Assembly: GCA_022842725.1 (NCBI GenBank) | Contig: JALHOZ010000002.1 | Span: forward strand, 1 to 64,000 | Source of the DNA: Saprospiraceae bacterium | GTDB lineage: Bacteria; Bacteroidota; Bacteroidia; Chitinophagales; Saprospiraceae | Reading direction: 5' to 3' | DNA: 64,000 nt | Shown here: in pieces, positions 25,332 to 33,949 of the stretch | Layout: every line of letters starts with the position of its first letter | How positions within the stretch are numbered: position 1 is the stretch's first letter | Program-made: the position numbers and the translations under genes | The notes under the pieces: generated by a model | Told to the model about the DNA's origin: nothing | Database searches by the model: none | Seen by the model: only the letters and a program-made list of their open reading frames with translations

Positions 25332-25805
25332 ATGATTCTTACCAATATATTGATTACCCTCGGCACCGTAATAGTTATGGAATTTGTTGCCTGGCTGGCT
25401 CATAAATACATTATGCACGGATGGGGTTGGGACTGGCATGAAGACCACCACAAACCCCATTTTGAAAAAGAAGGTTTTTTTGAAAAAAACGACCTCTTTT
25501 TTCTGGTTTTTGCCATCCCAAGCGCTGCATCATATATGATTGGTTCTATGAGTGAATCCTACAGTTGGTTGTTTTTTGTAGGAGTCGGCATATCCATTTA
25601 CGGACTGATATATTTCCTTATCCATGATGTGTATATCCATCAACGATTTTCATGGTTTAAACAATTAGACAGTCCTTACAGCAGAGCCATACTCAGAGCT
25701 CATGGTGCACATCATTCAAAAACCGGAAAAGAAGATGGTGTTTCGTTCGGATTGCTCTTTGTTCATCCGAAATATTTTAAAAAATCTTCGAAAGAAAGAA
25801 AATAA
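25332..25805 (+). CDS. crtZ: Beta-carotene hydroxylase-like fatty acid hydroxylase-superfamily protein
   Basis: A 157-residue membrane di-iron hydroxylase with the eight-His pattern HKYIMHG, HEDHH, HDVYIHQRF and HGAHH and several hydrophobic helices. This is the CrtZ arrangement; the enzyme adds hydroxyl groups to beta-carotene rings giving zeaxanthin. No other carotenoid gene is in the window, so it stands alone here. Start chosen from the promoter position and the family N-terminus. Confidence 0.9.
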   Translation: MILTNILITLGTVIVMEFVAWLAHKYIMHGWGWDWHEDHHKPHFEKEGFFEKNDLFFLVFAIPSAASYMIGSMSESYSWLFFVGVGISIYGLIYFLIHDVYIHQRFSWFKQLDSPYSRAILRAHGAHHSKTGKEDGVSFGLLFVHPKYFKKSSKERK

Positions 25806-25851
25806 ATCCGAACAACATATTGTCAAAAACACACTAATTTAAAATTTTGTG

Positions 25852-25859
25852 TATTTTTG
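25852..25859 (+). promoter_or_regulatory. Putative -7 box for the amylase gene
   Basis: TATTTTTG is an exact TAnnTTTG match 51 nt before the ATG at 25910. There is no clear -33 element. It lies downstream of the earlier in-frame start at 25847, supporting the later start. Confidence 0.45.
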
Positions 25860-25909
25860 TTCGGAAAACGCCCCGAATCCATTTTTCGAAAATTTTAAAT
25901 ACACTTTTT

Positions 25910-28900
25910 ATGCGTCAAATTTTTTGGGTATTTATCCTTTTATTGGTAACTTTTTCAGTCAATGGTCAGAATAACACCAAGAAAAAAACCGTATTCCAGG
26001 GTTTTTGGTGGGATTATGAAAATCAAAATTATCCGGATGGATGGGCCAACTATCTCACAGATCTCGCGCCAAGACTCAAAACAATGGGTTTTGATGCCAT
26101 TTGGATACCGCCTACAATCAAAAATCAGTTTTTTGGCCAAAAAGGTGTTGGATACGCTCCTTTTGACCATTATGATTTGGGTGATAAATTTCAAAAATCT
26201 GATGTAAAAACCCGATTGGGTTCTAAAGATGAATTACTCAGAATGATTGCCGTTCTTCATGCCAACGGGATAGAAATTGTTCAGGACGTTGTACCCAATC
26301 ATGTTATCGGAGCCGGAAGCGACACCGGGGAAGGTGGTTTGGATCCTGCCGCTCCGGACGCACCTTGTACAGACAAGTGGAAAAACTTTCGTTATTCCTG
26401 TTGGGAAACTCCGGCGCTCAATCCATCTTCAGGTCTTTACCTTGCGAAAAAAGGCAGATGGCCGAAAAATCATCAGAATTTCCACCCCATCATAGGTTGT
26501 AATAACTGTAATCTCTGCGATCCGAACACCAATCCCATTTGCTGGCAAGGTTTCGGTCCCGACATAGCTTACGATGACTGCGCTTTAGGTCTGAGCAGCA
26601 ATGCCACATACAACCCGAATCAGGCTACCTATTCTCCATACAGAAACGGAGGAACCGGTACCAACAACGGGTATATGAGAAAAGGTCTCAGAGAATGGAT
26701 GGTTTGGTATAAAAAACAGACGGGTTTTGATGGTATACGTATTGACGCTGTCAAACATTTTCAAAATGAAGTTTCCCGGGATTTTTTATTTAATCTTCAG
26801 AATTTAGCGGATTGGGCTTCTGCAACAGATACGATGTTTGCCGTAGGAGAATGGGTAGGTGGAAAAACAGACCTTGACAACTGGACATTAGCAGTAGAAG
26901 AGCGATCAGGAACTTTTGACTTTGGACTTCGGGCTTTTGACGCTGCCGGAGGTTTATATTCTATGATTTATGGAAACGGAGGTTTTAATATGTCGACATT
27001 GCCGGGTGCACAACAAAACAGACGATTTATTAACGTTTCCGGGACCAGAATACACCGTACGGTACCTTTTGTCAACAATCACGATACCTACCGACCTATC
27101 GTCAATACTTCGGGAAATATCACCGGTTGGAATACCGGACAGGAGCTTTCGCCACATGTGGATCCCCGGGAACCCCGACTCGGAGCAGCATATGCTGTTA
27201 TGCATGCTGTGGATGGCAATCCGCAATCCTTTTTTGAAGATGTTTTTAATGTAGCCAATACCAGCCAACGTTTTACTCATAATCCTACAAACGTAGCTCA
27301 GTTGCCACAACATACAGATCTGGCCAATATCATCAGAATGCATGGTGCTTTGAGTTTTAAAGCCGGAGATTACAGAGTTCCGAGCAGCCTGTCATCGTTT
27401 TGGAATGTTGTTACTTCTTCGACCAACAATCAGGATGTCATTGTCATCGAAAGAAGTCTGCAAGCAATTATTTGTGCCACAGACAGCTGGTTGACAGATC
27501 AGGACTGCTGGATAGATACGGATTTTCCTGTAGGAACTGTATTAAAAGATTATTCCGGTGGAATAACAAATAATACAACAGTAGTAGGACCACAACCCGG
27601 GGGAAGCAGCAATAGGGTGAATGTAAAATGCCGAGCAGTAGGTTTTCCTACATTTTCATACTCAACCAGCTATGCGGATCATGGTATTCATTATCATGGT
27701 TATGCGATCTGGGCACCGGTCAGCAGACAAAACGAAGTCGACAATTATAACCGCGGACCTATCACCACCACCCAGGAATGGGAAATGGAAGACGACCTTG
27801 GCGACAGTCATTGTGAATCACTTGTACAAGGAGGAAGATTGCCGGAAAATTCCTGTGCTTACAGGATTGTGGGCAAAATATTTGTAAAAGAAAATTCCAC
27901 CGTCACGTATGATTTTTTTGAAGACGAACTTCAGACAAACGAGGATAATTGTCTCGAATTTTATTATCTGAATGGAGAAAAAATATTTTGTCATTGTAAC
28001 ATAGCTTCTTTTTCCGGGAGTTTTACCAATGACTCTACCGGATGGATCGTGGCTAAAATACGACATAATCCGGGTGATGGTTGTAATCATGTAGCTTATT
28101 GTGGTAATATTGGAGATTGTGACGGTGTTCCTTCACAAAAAGCTTTTGTCAAACTGAGCTATCAGGCTCCTGCCAATGTCACTACATCTTCTTTTCCGGC
28201 TACACCGGTCAATATGCCATCTTTTTGGACAGGTGCAGGTGGAAATTCAGATTTTGACAATCTGTTGAACTGGGAACAATGTAATAAACCAGCTTTGACA
28301 GGCGGAAAAAATGTATTTTTTGTTAATAAAATTGCCAATGGAATGAATAATGGTTCGAACTGGCAAAACGCTTTTGTTTCTTTGGAAAAAGCGTTGGAGG
28401 CAGCTTCTTTTTGTGATAATGTATCGGAAATTTGGGTCGCTGAAGGCACTTATTTTCCCAACACCACCAATCTAAGGTCAAAATCTTTTGTTTTACCTGA
28501 GGGAATCAGCATTTACGGTGGTTTTCCTGAGAACAACAATCCCGGCTGGAATCAGCGCAATCCGACGCTTTACGAAACCATCATGAGCGGTGATATTGGA
28601 GTTTCCAATCAACATACAGACAATACCTATTACGTGGTCCATATGCCCACTTCAACAGATACGACCATTCTCGATGGTTTTGCCATTCGTTATGGTTATG
28701 CTGATGGCAACGGGCTGAATCAAAACAAAACAGGTGGTTTGTTGAACGAGGGGAAACTAAAAATAAAAAACAGCAGGATAAAGTTTTGTTATGCGTCAGA
28801 GGGACCGGCGGCTGTGTTAAACACAGGAAATGTTGCTTATCTTGAAATGGATAATGTTTTGGTTGAAAACAATCAATCAGATGCTGAGGAATCTGTAAAA

Positions 28901-28954
28901 AATGAAAATAACGGAATCATCAGGATTTCAGCATCCGTAACGATAAAAGAATAA
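25910..28954 (+). CDS. Secreted GH13 alpha-amylase fused to a beta-helix-like C-terminal region
   Basis: A 1014-residue exported protein (signal peptide MRQIFWVFILLLVTFSVNGQ). The GH13 catalytic barrel shows IVQDVVPNHV, GIRIDAVKH (nucleophile Asp near residue 277), VGEWVG (acid Glu near 313) and NNHDT (near 391). After an amylase beta domain and a Cys-rich middle part, the C-terminal ~210 residues (from ~800) contain WQNAFVSLEKALEA, WVAEGTYFPNTT and GLLNEGKLKIKNSRI, typical of parallel beta-helix adhesin-like domains. I see no T9SS C-terminal sorting domain; the end reads IIRISASVTIKE. Confidence 0.9.
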   Translation: MRQIFWVFILLLVTFSVNGQNNTKKKTVFQGFWWDYENQNYPDGWANYLTDLAPRLKTMGFDAIWIPPTIKNQFFGQKGVGYAPFDHYDLGDKFQKSDVKTRLGSKDELLRMIAVLHANGIEIVQDVVPNHVIGAGSDTGEGGLDPAAPDAPCTDKWKNFRYSCWETPALNPSSGLYLAKKGRWPKNHQNFHPIIGCNNCNLCDPNTNPICWQGFGPDIAYDDCALGLSSNATYNPNQATYSPYRNGGTGTNNGYMRKGLREWMVWYKKQTGFDGIRIDAVKHFQNEVSRDFLFNLQNLADWASATDTMFAVGEWVGGKTDLDNWTLAVEERSGTFDFGLRAFDAAGGLYSMIYGNGGFNMSTLPGAQQNRRFINVSGTRIHRTVPFVNNHDTYRPIVNTSGNITGWNTGQELSPHVDPREPRLGAAYAVMHAVDGNPQSFFEDVFNVANTSQRFTHNPTNVAQLPQHTDLANIIRMHGALSFKAGDYRVPSSLSSFWNVVTSSTNNQDVIVIERSLQAIICATDSWLTDQDCWIDTDFPVGTVLKDYSGGITNNTTVVGPQPGGSSNRVNVKCRAVGFPTFSYSTSYADHGIHYHGYAIWAPVSRQNEVDNYNRGPITTTQEWEMEDDLGDSHCESLVQGGRLPENSCAYRIVGKIFVKENSTVTYDFFEDELQTNEDNCLEFYYLNGEKIFCHCNIASFSGSFTNDSTGWIVAKIRHNPGDGCNHVAYCGNIGDCDGVPSQKAFVKLSYQAPANVTTSSFPATPVNMPSFWTGAGGNSDFDNLLNWEQCNKPALTGGKNVFFVNKIANGMNNGSNWQNAFVSLEKALEAASFCDNVSEIWVAEGTYFPNTTNLRSKSFVLPEGISIYGGFPENNNPGWNQRNPTLYETIMSGDIGVSNQHTDNTYYVVHMPTSTDTTILDGFAIRYGYADGNGLNQNKTGGLLNEGKLKIKNSRIKFCYASEGPAAVLNTGNVAYLEMDNVLVENNQSDAEESVKNENNGIIRISASVTIKE

Positions 28955-28960
28955 ACAAAA

Positions 28961-28988
28961 GCAGGGTCGGGATAAATCCAAACCCTGC
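28961..28988. repeat. Inverted repeat after the amylase gene, weak terminator candidate
   Basis: GCAGGGT and ACCCTGC pair over a 14-nt loop a few bases after the amylase stop. The plus strand has no T-run after it; the minus-strand direction has TTTTG. It is a possible weak terminator or RNA 3'-end hairpin. Confidence 0.4.
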
Positions 28989-29119
28989 ATAACCCCAAAA
29001 AACCAATTGAAAACGTGTATTTTACATCCACTATTGGATAAAAAAGCACATTTACTTTTCTTGAGACGTTATTTGTAGGTAATGACCACAGAACAATTTA
29101 TAAAATTTAACAAAATATT

Positions 29120-30493
29120 TTGGCAAAAGTAAGAACAGCATTTTTTTGTTCAGCATGCGGAGCTGAATCTATCAAATGGATCGGCAAATGTCCGTCTTGT
29201 GGTGGATGGAACACCTATCAGGAAGAAGTAATCTCAAAAGCTACAACACAGGAAGAAAAAACCAAAGTTTGGAAGGAAAGTAGTAAGCCCAAAGCCAAAC
29301 CTGTCCGCCTCGATGAAGTCGTACCTCTCGAAAATGCGCGCTTTGACCTGATTGACCAGGAATTAAACAGAGTCCTCGGTGGTGGGCTGGTGGCCGGTTC
29401 GGTGATACTGGTCGGTGGTCAGCCGGGAATCGGAAAATCAACTTTGTTGCTTCAGATAGCTTTAAAACAAAAAGCCAGGGTCCTTTACATTTCCGGGGAA
29501 GAAAGTGAAGAACAAATAAAAATGCGGGCAAACCGGATTTCTTATAAAAACCCGGAATGTTATATTTATACAGAAACCAATGTGGAAACCATCCTCAAGG
29601 AAGCATCCCGGCTTTCACCGCATATGATTATTGTGGATTCGATTCAAACGATCGTCAGTCCGCATATCGACAGTACGCCGGGAAGTATTTCTCAGGTAAA
29701 AGAATGTACCGGTGAGTTACAAAGATTTGCCAAAGAAACCAACATACCGATTTTTATCATTGGTCACATCACCAAAGATGGCGCCATCGCCGGTCCCAAA
29801 CTTTTGGAACACATAGTCGATGTAGTACTTCAGTTTGAAGGGGACCAGCACTACGCCTACAGAATCGTCAGAACTTTAAAAAACAGATTTGGCTCCACCG
29901 ACGAAATAGGCATTTATTCTATGCAGTATGAAGGCATGAAAGAAGTATCCAACCCTTCAGAATTGTTGATATCGCCCAATGAAGACCAACTCAGCGGCTC
30001 TTCGATCGGAGCTTCCATGGAAGGACTGCGACCCTTATTGATTGAGACGCAGGCGCTGGTCAGCCCGGCTATTTACGGCAATCCGCAGCGGTCGACCACA
30101 GGATTTGACCTCAGAAGGATGTCGATGTTGCTGGCGGTATTGGAAAAAAGATGTGGATTGGCCTTTGGGCAAAATGACGTTTTTCTCAATATGGCAGGCG
30201 GACTAAAAGTGACAGACCCCGGTATCGATCTTGCTGTTGTGGTCTCGCTGATTTCCTCTTTGGAGGATATTTACGTCAATAAAAAATATTGTTTCTGCGG
30301 TGAAGTGGGCCTTTCCGGTGAAATCCGACCTGTGAGTCGGACCGAACAAAGAATTCAGGAGGCTGCAAGGCTCGGATTTGAGGTGATGTATACATCAAAA
30401 CACGCTATTGACAAAAACCTGGGTAAAAAGTATAATATTCAGTTGGAAACGGTGACCAAAGTAGACGATATCCTCAGAGAAGTATTCGGCTGA
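29120..30493 (+). CDS. radA: DNA repair protein RadA
   Basis: A 457-residue RadA (Sms). N-terminal zinc finger FFCSACGAESIKWIGKCPSC, Walker A GGQPGIGKST (~residue 95), RadA motif KNRFG, and a Lon-like C-terminal domain ending VDDILREVFG. RadA is a RecA-like motor that promotes branch migration at recombination intermediates. The start is TTG at 29120, in the family's usual position (MAKxxTxFxC); no better start exists. The next gene starts 1 nt after its stop. Confidence 0.95.
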   Translation: MAKVRTAFFCSACGAESIKWIGKCPSCGGWNTYQEEVISKATTQEEKTKVWKESSKPKAKPVRLDEVVPLENARFDLIDQELNRVLGGGLVAGSVILVGGQPGIGKSTLLLQIALKQKARVLYISGEESEEQIKMRANRISYKNPECYIYTETNVETILKEASRLSPHMIIVDSIQTIVSPHIDSTPGSISQVKECTGELQRFAKETNIPIFIIGHITKDGAIAGPKLLEHIVDVVLQFEGDQHYAYRIVRTLKNRFGSTDEIGIYSMQYEGMKEVSNPSELLISPNEDQLSGSSIGASMEGLRPLLIETQALVSPAIYGNPQRSTTGFDLRRMSMLLAVLEKRCGLAFGQNDVFLNMAGGLKVTDPGIDLAVVVSLISSLEDIYVNKKYCFCGEVGLSGEIRPVSRTEQRIQEAARLGFEVMYTSKHAIDKNLGKKYNIQLETVTKVDDILREVFG

Positions 30494-30494
30494 T

Positions 30495-30923
30495 ATGGAA
30501 AATCCGGAAATAATCAATATCAGCAAAATATCAGAAAAACATCCTGTCATTCTGTTTGACGGAGACTGTACATTTTGTAATTTTTGGGTACAATATGTGC
30601 TCAAACGGGACAAAAATCAGGAATTTTATTTTTCTCCTTTACAAAGTGATGGGGCAAAATCCCTGATATCCTCCTTAGACAAAAGATTTCAGGAGACAGA
30701 TTCTATAATTGTTTTGTTCAAAAAAAAGGTTTACGACAAGTCTGACGCTGTTTTTGTCATCCTGAAAGCGTTGAATCATCCGACGCGTTATCTTTGGTAT
30801 ATAACGCCAAAATTCCTGAGAAATGCTGTTTACGACCTGATTGCAAAGTACAGGCACAGACTGCATTGGTGGCAAACGGAATGTTTGGTACCGGACAAGG
30901 AAGATAAACAACGATTTTTATAA
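30495..30923 (+). CDS. DCC-family thiol-disulfide oxidoreductase-like protein (DUF393)
   Basis: A 142-residue protein with the DCC motif: HPVILFDGDCTFCNFWVQYV (Asp-Xaa-Xaa-Cys and CxxC near residue 27-30), then YFSPLQSDGAKSL. It is probably a cytoplasmic redox or metal-binding protein of unknown substrate. Start lies 1 nt after the radA stop, so it is coupled to radA. The frame ends at a region with no clear terminator. Confidence 0.85.
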   Translation: MENPEIINISKISEKHPVILFDGDCTFCNFWVQYVLKRDKNQEFYFSPLQSDGAKSLISSLDKRFQETDSIIVLFKKKVYDKSDAVFVILKALNHPTRYLWYITPKFLRNAVYDLIAKYRHRLHWWQTECLVPDKEDKQRFL

Positions 30924-30964
30924 TTTTATTAATTTACAAAGCCCGGGGACTGTAACTATCATAA

Positions 30965-31309
30965 TTATTTAAAATTTTCTGTTATTCTCTTCCTGTCTTC
31001 ATTTTCCTTGTCGTTCTTGTGGTACAATTCTATGAAAGTAATTTTTTGTTCGTCAGGAAAGTAAGCATAAACCAATCTCAACCCTGAATTTACTCCCCGA
31101 CCTTTTAACGCTTTACAAGCAATTTTTTTAATCTTGATAATACATGTTTTTATCTCCAAATGATCGATTCGAAAACTAAACGGTGGTCTTTCGTCGGGTC
31201 GTTTTTTAAGTATGGTTTTAATCTCACCCAAATCATCGTTTAAAGTTCTGTATTTCTTCAAAAGTGATTTTAAGTCTTTATTGAATTCTGGTAATTGATT
31301 AAACTCCAT
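30965..31309 (-). CDS. RelE/YafQ-like toxin
   Basis: A 114-residue basic protein with a RelE-superfamily outline: FNKDLKSLLKKYRTL, IDHLEIKTCIIKIKKIACK, RLVYAYFPDEQKITFIELYHK and a Lys/Arg-rich end. These toxins are usually ribosome-dependent mRNA endonucleases. It lies 3 nt after the antitoxin stop on the same transcript. Toxicity is predicted from context and fold only. Confidence 0.78.
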   Translation of the reverse strand: MEFNQLPEFNKDLKSLLKKYRTLNDDLGEIKTILKKRPDERPPFSFRIDHLEIKTCIIKIKKIACKALKGRGVNSGLRLVYAYFPDEQKITFIELYHKNDKENEDRKRITENFK

Positions 31310-31312
31310 AAC

Positions 31313-32110
31313 TTATTCATTTTCGTCGTTATAAACCCGTACTGAATAAGGCAATTCTCTGTAAAAAGCCAACTCATAACTAATGTCTTTTCCTTCGTCA
31401 GTAACTTCCCATGGCAAATCTTTATGAGAATAATCACTAATCATACTGGCAGACCAATCACTCATTTGTTCAATAACTTTATCAATTACATCTATTTCAA
31501 TAGCCAGTAGTCCGGTTAAATCAGGTTTTTCTAAAGGCAAATAGCGGGTTTGACGATAGCCGTGATGTTCAGTGTATACTTTTTGCAACTGTCCTTTTTC
31601 AATCATCTGACCTATGATTGTATCTAAATTTTGAGGAACAGGACCAAATGGCAACTTGCGATAGGTAGCACCTGTCAAATGTTCCTCATACAATTCATAA
31701 TAATTGAAGTCCGAGAAATAAAGCAACTTATAAAGAACGGTTTCACCAACATTAGACTTACCTGCACAGCGTTCAAGAATATACAACAAGATGTTTTTAA
31801 ACTTATTGAACTGCATTGTAGGCACCGAAATACGTTCTTCTTCTTTTTTAACTTTTTTTTCTTCATTTATATCAACATCCAAACTTACCTGAAAATCTTC
31901 AGACATAAAATCGTCCAATGAAAATTCCAGAACCATGGATAGTTTTTGTAATTCAAAAATATCTACTTTTCTGTTTCCTAACTCAATCTGAGCCAAAGAT
32001 GGTCGGGAAATTTTGATACTTTTAGCCAAATCTTCCTGAGATAAGCCCTTCATTTTGCGAACTTCGGTAATCCTCTGACCTATTTTTTTTTGCGTCAATT
32101 TTATGTTCAT
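31313..32110 (-). CDS. HTH-Panacea (DUF4065) antitoxin
   Basis: A 265-residue protein starting at MNIKLTQKKI. N-terminal XRE helix-turn-helix (residues ~5-65: LSQEDLAKSIKISRPSLAQIE) and a C-terminal Panacea/SocA-like domain (~125-255: LLYFSDFNYYELYEEHLTGATYRKLPFGPVP). Panacea domains act as versatile antitoxin folds for many toxins (PanA). The frame extends 20 codons upstream to 32170, but that start would lie upstream of the promoter, so 32110 is preferred. It likely represses its own promoter via palindromes around it. Confidence 0.87.
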   Translation of the reverse strand: MNIKLTQKKIGQRITEVRKMKGLSQEDLAKSIKISRPSLAQIELGNRKVDIFELQKLSMVLEFSLDDFMSEDFQVSLDVDINEEKKVKKEEERISVPTMQFNKFKNILLYILERCAGKSNVGETVLYKLLYFSDFNYYELYEEHLTGATYRKLPFGPVPQNLDTIIGQMIEKGQLQKVYTEHHGYRQTRYLPLEKPDLTGLLAIEIDVIDKVIEQMSDWSASMISDYSHKDLPWEVTDEGKDISYELAFYRELPYSVRVYNDENE

Positions 32111-32134
32111 ATCAATGTACGTTTTGATGATTAA

Positions 32135-32149
32135 CGTAACAAAGTTACG
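32135..32149. promoter_or_regulatory. Palindromic operator overlapping the -7 box
   Basis: CGTAAC-AAA-GTTACG is a perfect 6-3-6 inverted repeat sitting on the -7 element of the toxin-antitoxin promoter, well placed for repression by the antitoxin's HTH domain. Confidence 0.6.
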
Positions 32150-32171
32150 CATTGTTTCAATACAAAACAAA
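32140..32171 (-). promoter_or_regulatory. Promoter of the toxin-antitoxin operon
   Basis: On the minus strand TTTG (32171-32168), 20 nt and TAACTTTG (32147-32140) match the Bacteroidota consensus. Transcription would begin near 32133, 23 nt before the antitoxin ATG. Confidence 0.75.
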
Positions 32172-32173
32172 AA

Positions 32174-32194
32174 TATGTTTTAATATAAAACATA
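32174..32194. promoter_or_regulatory. Second palindromic operator upstream of the -33 box
   Basis: TATGTTTTA-ATA-TAAAACATA is a perfect 9-3-9 inverted repeat directly upstream of the -33 TTTG. It has the same 3-nt centre as the operator at 32135 but a different arm sequence. Confidence 0.55.
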
Positions 32195-32270
32195 AAATCC
32201 TAAAACTTCAAACAAAGTTGGTGGCAAATCCGATAATCGAAGCTTCCAATGTATTCTACAAAAAATAAAT

Positions 32271-32302
32271 TTTGCAAGTATTACCAAACATTAATAACTT
32301 TG
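32271..32302 (+). promoter_or_regulatory. Promoter of the small-lipoprotein array
   Basis: TTTG (32271-32274), 20 nt, TAACTTTG (32295-32302): full consensus on the plus strand. The -7 box is the same octamer used by the divergent toxin-antitoxin promoter. Start of transcription near 32309. Confidence 0.7.
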
Positions 32303-32374
32303 TAAAAAAAAAGGTAGTGGACAAAAATACATCCGTATCTTTAGGTTATCATTTTGAAGAATGTAAATAATAAA

Positions 32375-32854
32375 ATGAAATTCATTATATCCTTACTTAT
32401 AATAACCGTTTGTTTTTTTTCGTGCAAAACTTCAAAATTAGGCTTAGCGCCCGAGTGCCGGGAAATTGAAAAATTGATTGTCGAATTTGCTTCTAAAATG
32501 GAACCACGGGGAGATAGTTGTGCGGTATTCAGATTTGATACGGAAACACTCAAATATATTAAATACAAATATAGAAATGGCCGTGAACTTTTTTATGACC
32601 ACAGGACATTAGAAAATCTCTTCTGGTGGGATAAACTAACTGAAGAATTTAAGCCATTATCAGATTTTGATAAAAACTGTATATCCGGCATATCCAAAGA
32701 TAAGATTATAAAATTGTTCGGGAAAAACTATAAGTATAATGAATTTTACAAATTTGTATCTTATGAAATATGCAATGGATCTATGGTAGCTGGAATATCC
32801 TTTTATCTGAATGAAAAAGATAAAGTAAAATTTCTTCTGATTTATTTGGTGTGA
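32375..32854 (+). CDS. Small lipoprotein, first member of the array
   Basis: A 159-residue predicted lipoprotein (signal MKFIISLLIITVCFFSC; the open frame also has an upstream TTG at 32354, less likely). The mature part contains ISKDKIIKLFGKNYKYNEF, related to the VFG-containing motif in the two paralogues downstream. The pattern (short helix, KxxG/FG turn, beta strands) recalls BamE/SmpA-type small lipoproteins, but I can only infer this. Sits in an AT-rich patch next to the toxin-antitoxin module. Confidence 0.75.
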   Translation: MKFIISLLIITVCFFSCKTSKLGLAPECREIEKLIVEFASKMEPRGDSCAVFRFDTETLKYIKYKYRNGRELFYDHRTLENLFWWDKLTEEFKPLSDFDKNCISGISKDKIIKLFGKNYKYNEFYKFVSYEICNGSMVAGISFYLNEKDKVKFLLIYLV

Positions 32855-32941
32855 TCTCCGTTTCTCCTTATTTTTAAATTTGAAAATCAAAAAACCAAAG
32901 ACATTGAATTATCTGTCGGTAAGAAATTGATTTGCAATTGA
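32855..32941 (+). pseudogene. C-terminal relic of a deleted lipoprotein paralogue
   Basis: Immediately after and in frame with the preceding stop codon, 28 codons read SPFLLIFKFENQKTKDIELS and continue to a TGA at 32939-32941. They match, residue for residue with few changes, the tail SPFLLIFKFENEKTKAVELS of the gene at 33480-33920, and the DNA is also nearly the same. This is the end of a former tandem copy whose front part was lost. Confidence 0.8.
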
Positions 32942-33011
32942 AATAATGTGAAAGAAAACAATTACTTGAATAATACGGCAGTTATGGAATTATCAAAAAA
33001 TAGATATACAA

Positions 33012-33434
33012 ATGGTTAGATATTCAAACTTGTTAGTAATTTTTATAGTTCTTTTTTCCTGTAATTCCATTCCAGGTAAAAATGCCAGTAATGATATACT
33101 TCATTATAAAGACAATGAAAAGTGTACAAAACTGTTTAAAAAAATTCCTAAGAAGTTTCAGATTCATGATAAATATTTTGAGTGTTTACAGTACAATGAA
33201 AAATTGGTTTTGGAAATAATGCGTCAAAAAGAGTGTTTTATCGGGTTAAAACAGGAAAATATTCTTACAGTTTTTGGCACTCCCACAGCTGAATGTGACA
33301 TTCAATTTATATACGATCTTTATATTAATTGCAATAGCTCCAAACCAGCTCCACGGCTATATTCTCTTAATTTTACATTTGAAAATCAGAAACTGACAGA
33401 CATCATTTTAAAAGAGGAATTTCGACTTTTTTAA
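33012..33434 (+). CDS. Small lipoprotein paralogue
   Basis: A 140-residue predicted lipoprotein (lipobox LFSC at about residue 17). The mature part shares an ordered set of features with the next gene: a CTKLFKKIPKKF-type basic segment, a CxxY segment, an ECFIGLKQENILTVFGTPT motif and a final LNFTFENQKLTDIIL strand. The LxxEDIxxVFGxPT core resembles the BamE-like signature, hence envelope-located. Function unknown. Confidence 0.78.
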   Translation: MVRYSNLLVIFIVLFSCNSIPGKNASNDILHYKDNEKCTKLFKKIPKKFQIHDKYFECLQYNEKLVLEIMRQKECFIGLKQENILTVFGTPTAECDIQFIYDLYINCNSSKPAPRLYSLNFTFENQKLTDIILKEEFRLF

Positions 33435-33479
33435 CGGTTAAATGATTTATTAAACGTTCAATTTTATGCAAAACCAGTA

Positions 33480-33920
33480 ATGAATAAATTTATCCTATAT
33501 CTCTTTGTCTTTTTAGTCTTTAATGGTTGCACATTCAAATCAAAAGAATTTAGTGCAATTCATTCTTCATATAAAAGTGAAAACAAACCATGTGACAGGT
33601 TATTCAGAAGGATCTCCAAACAATGGCAGCAACATAAAATATACACCACGTGCTATTTTTATCATAAAAAATTGATATCTTCCATATTAGAAAATAAAGA
33701 TTGTTTTATGAATTTAAGTCCTGAAGATATCACTGATGTTTTTGGAAGCCCAACCCGAATTTCAGATAAAAAAAATATTTATAAAGATTTGAGTTATAAC
33801 ATGTCTGACGTATGTGAAGAGTACTACCAAACTTTTTCTCCGTTTCTACTTATTTTTAAATTTGAAAATGAAAAAACTAAAGCTGTCGAATTATCGGTTG
33901 GAACAACATTAAATGAATAG
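33480..33920 (+). CDS. Small lipoprotein paralogue
   Basis: A 146-residue predicted lipoprotein (lipobox FNGC near residue 17), clearly homologous to the gene before it: CDRLFRRISKQW, CFMNLSPEDITDVFGSPTR and the closing FLLIFKFENEKTKAVEL. Its tail matches the relic at 32855-32941. The three genes and the relic form a tandem expansion with divergent sequences, as seen in families under fast evolution. Function unknown. Confidence 0.78.
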   Translation: MNKFILYLFVFLVFNGCTFKSKEFSAIHSSYKSENKPCDRLFRRISKQWQQHKIYTTCYFYHKKLISSILENKDCFMNLSPEDITDVFGSPTRISDKKNIYKDLSYNMSDVCEEYYQTFSPFLLIFKFENEKTKAVELSVGTTLNE

Positions 33921-33949
33921 AATTCACTCATACTAAAGGTATGCTCTAT

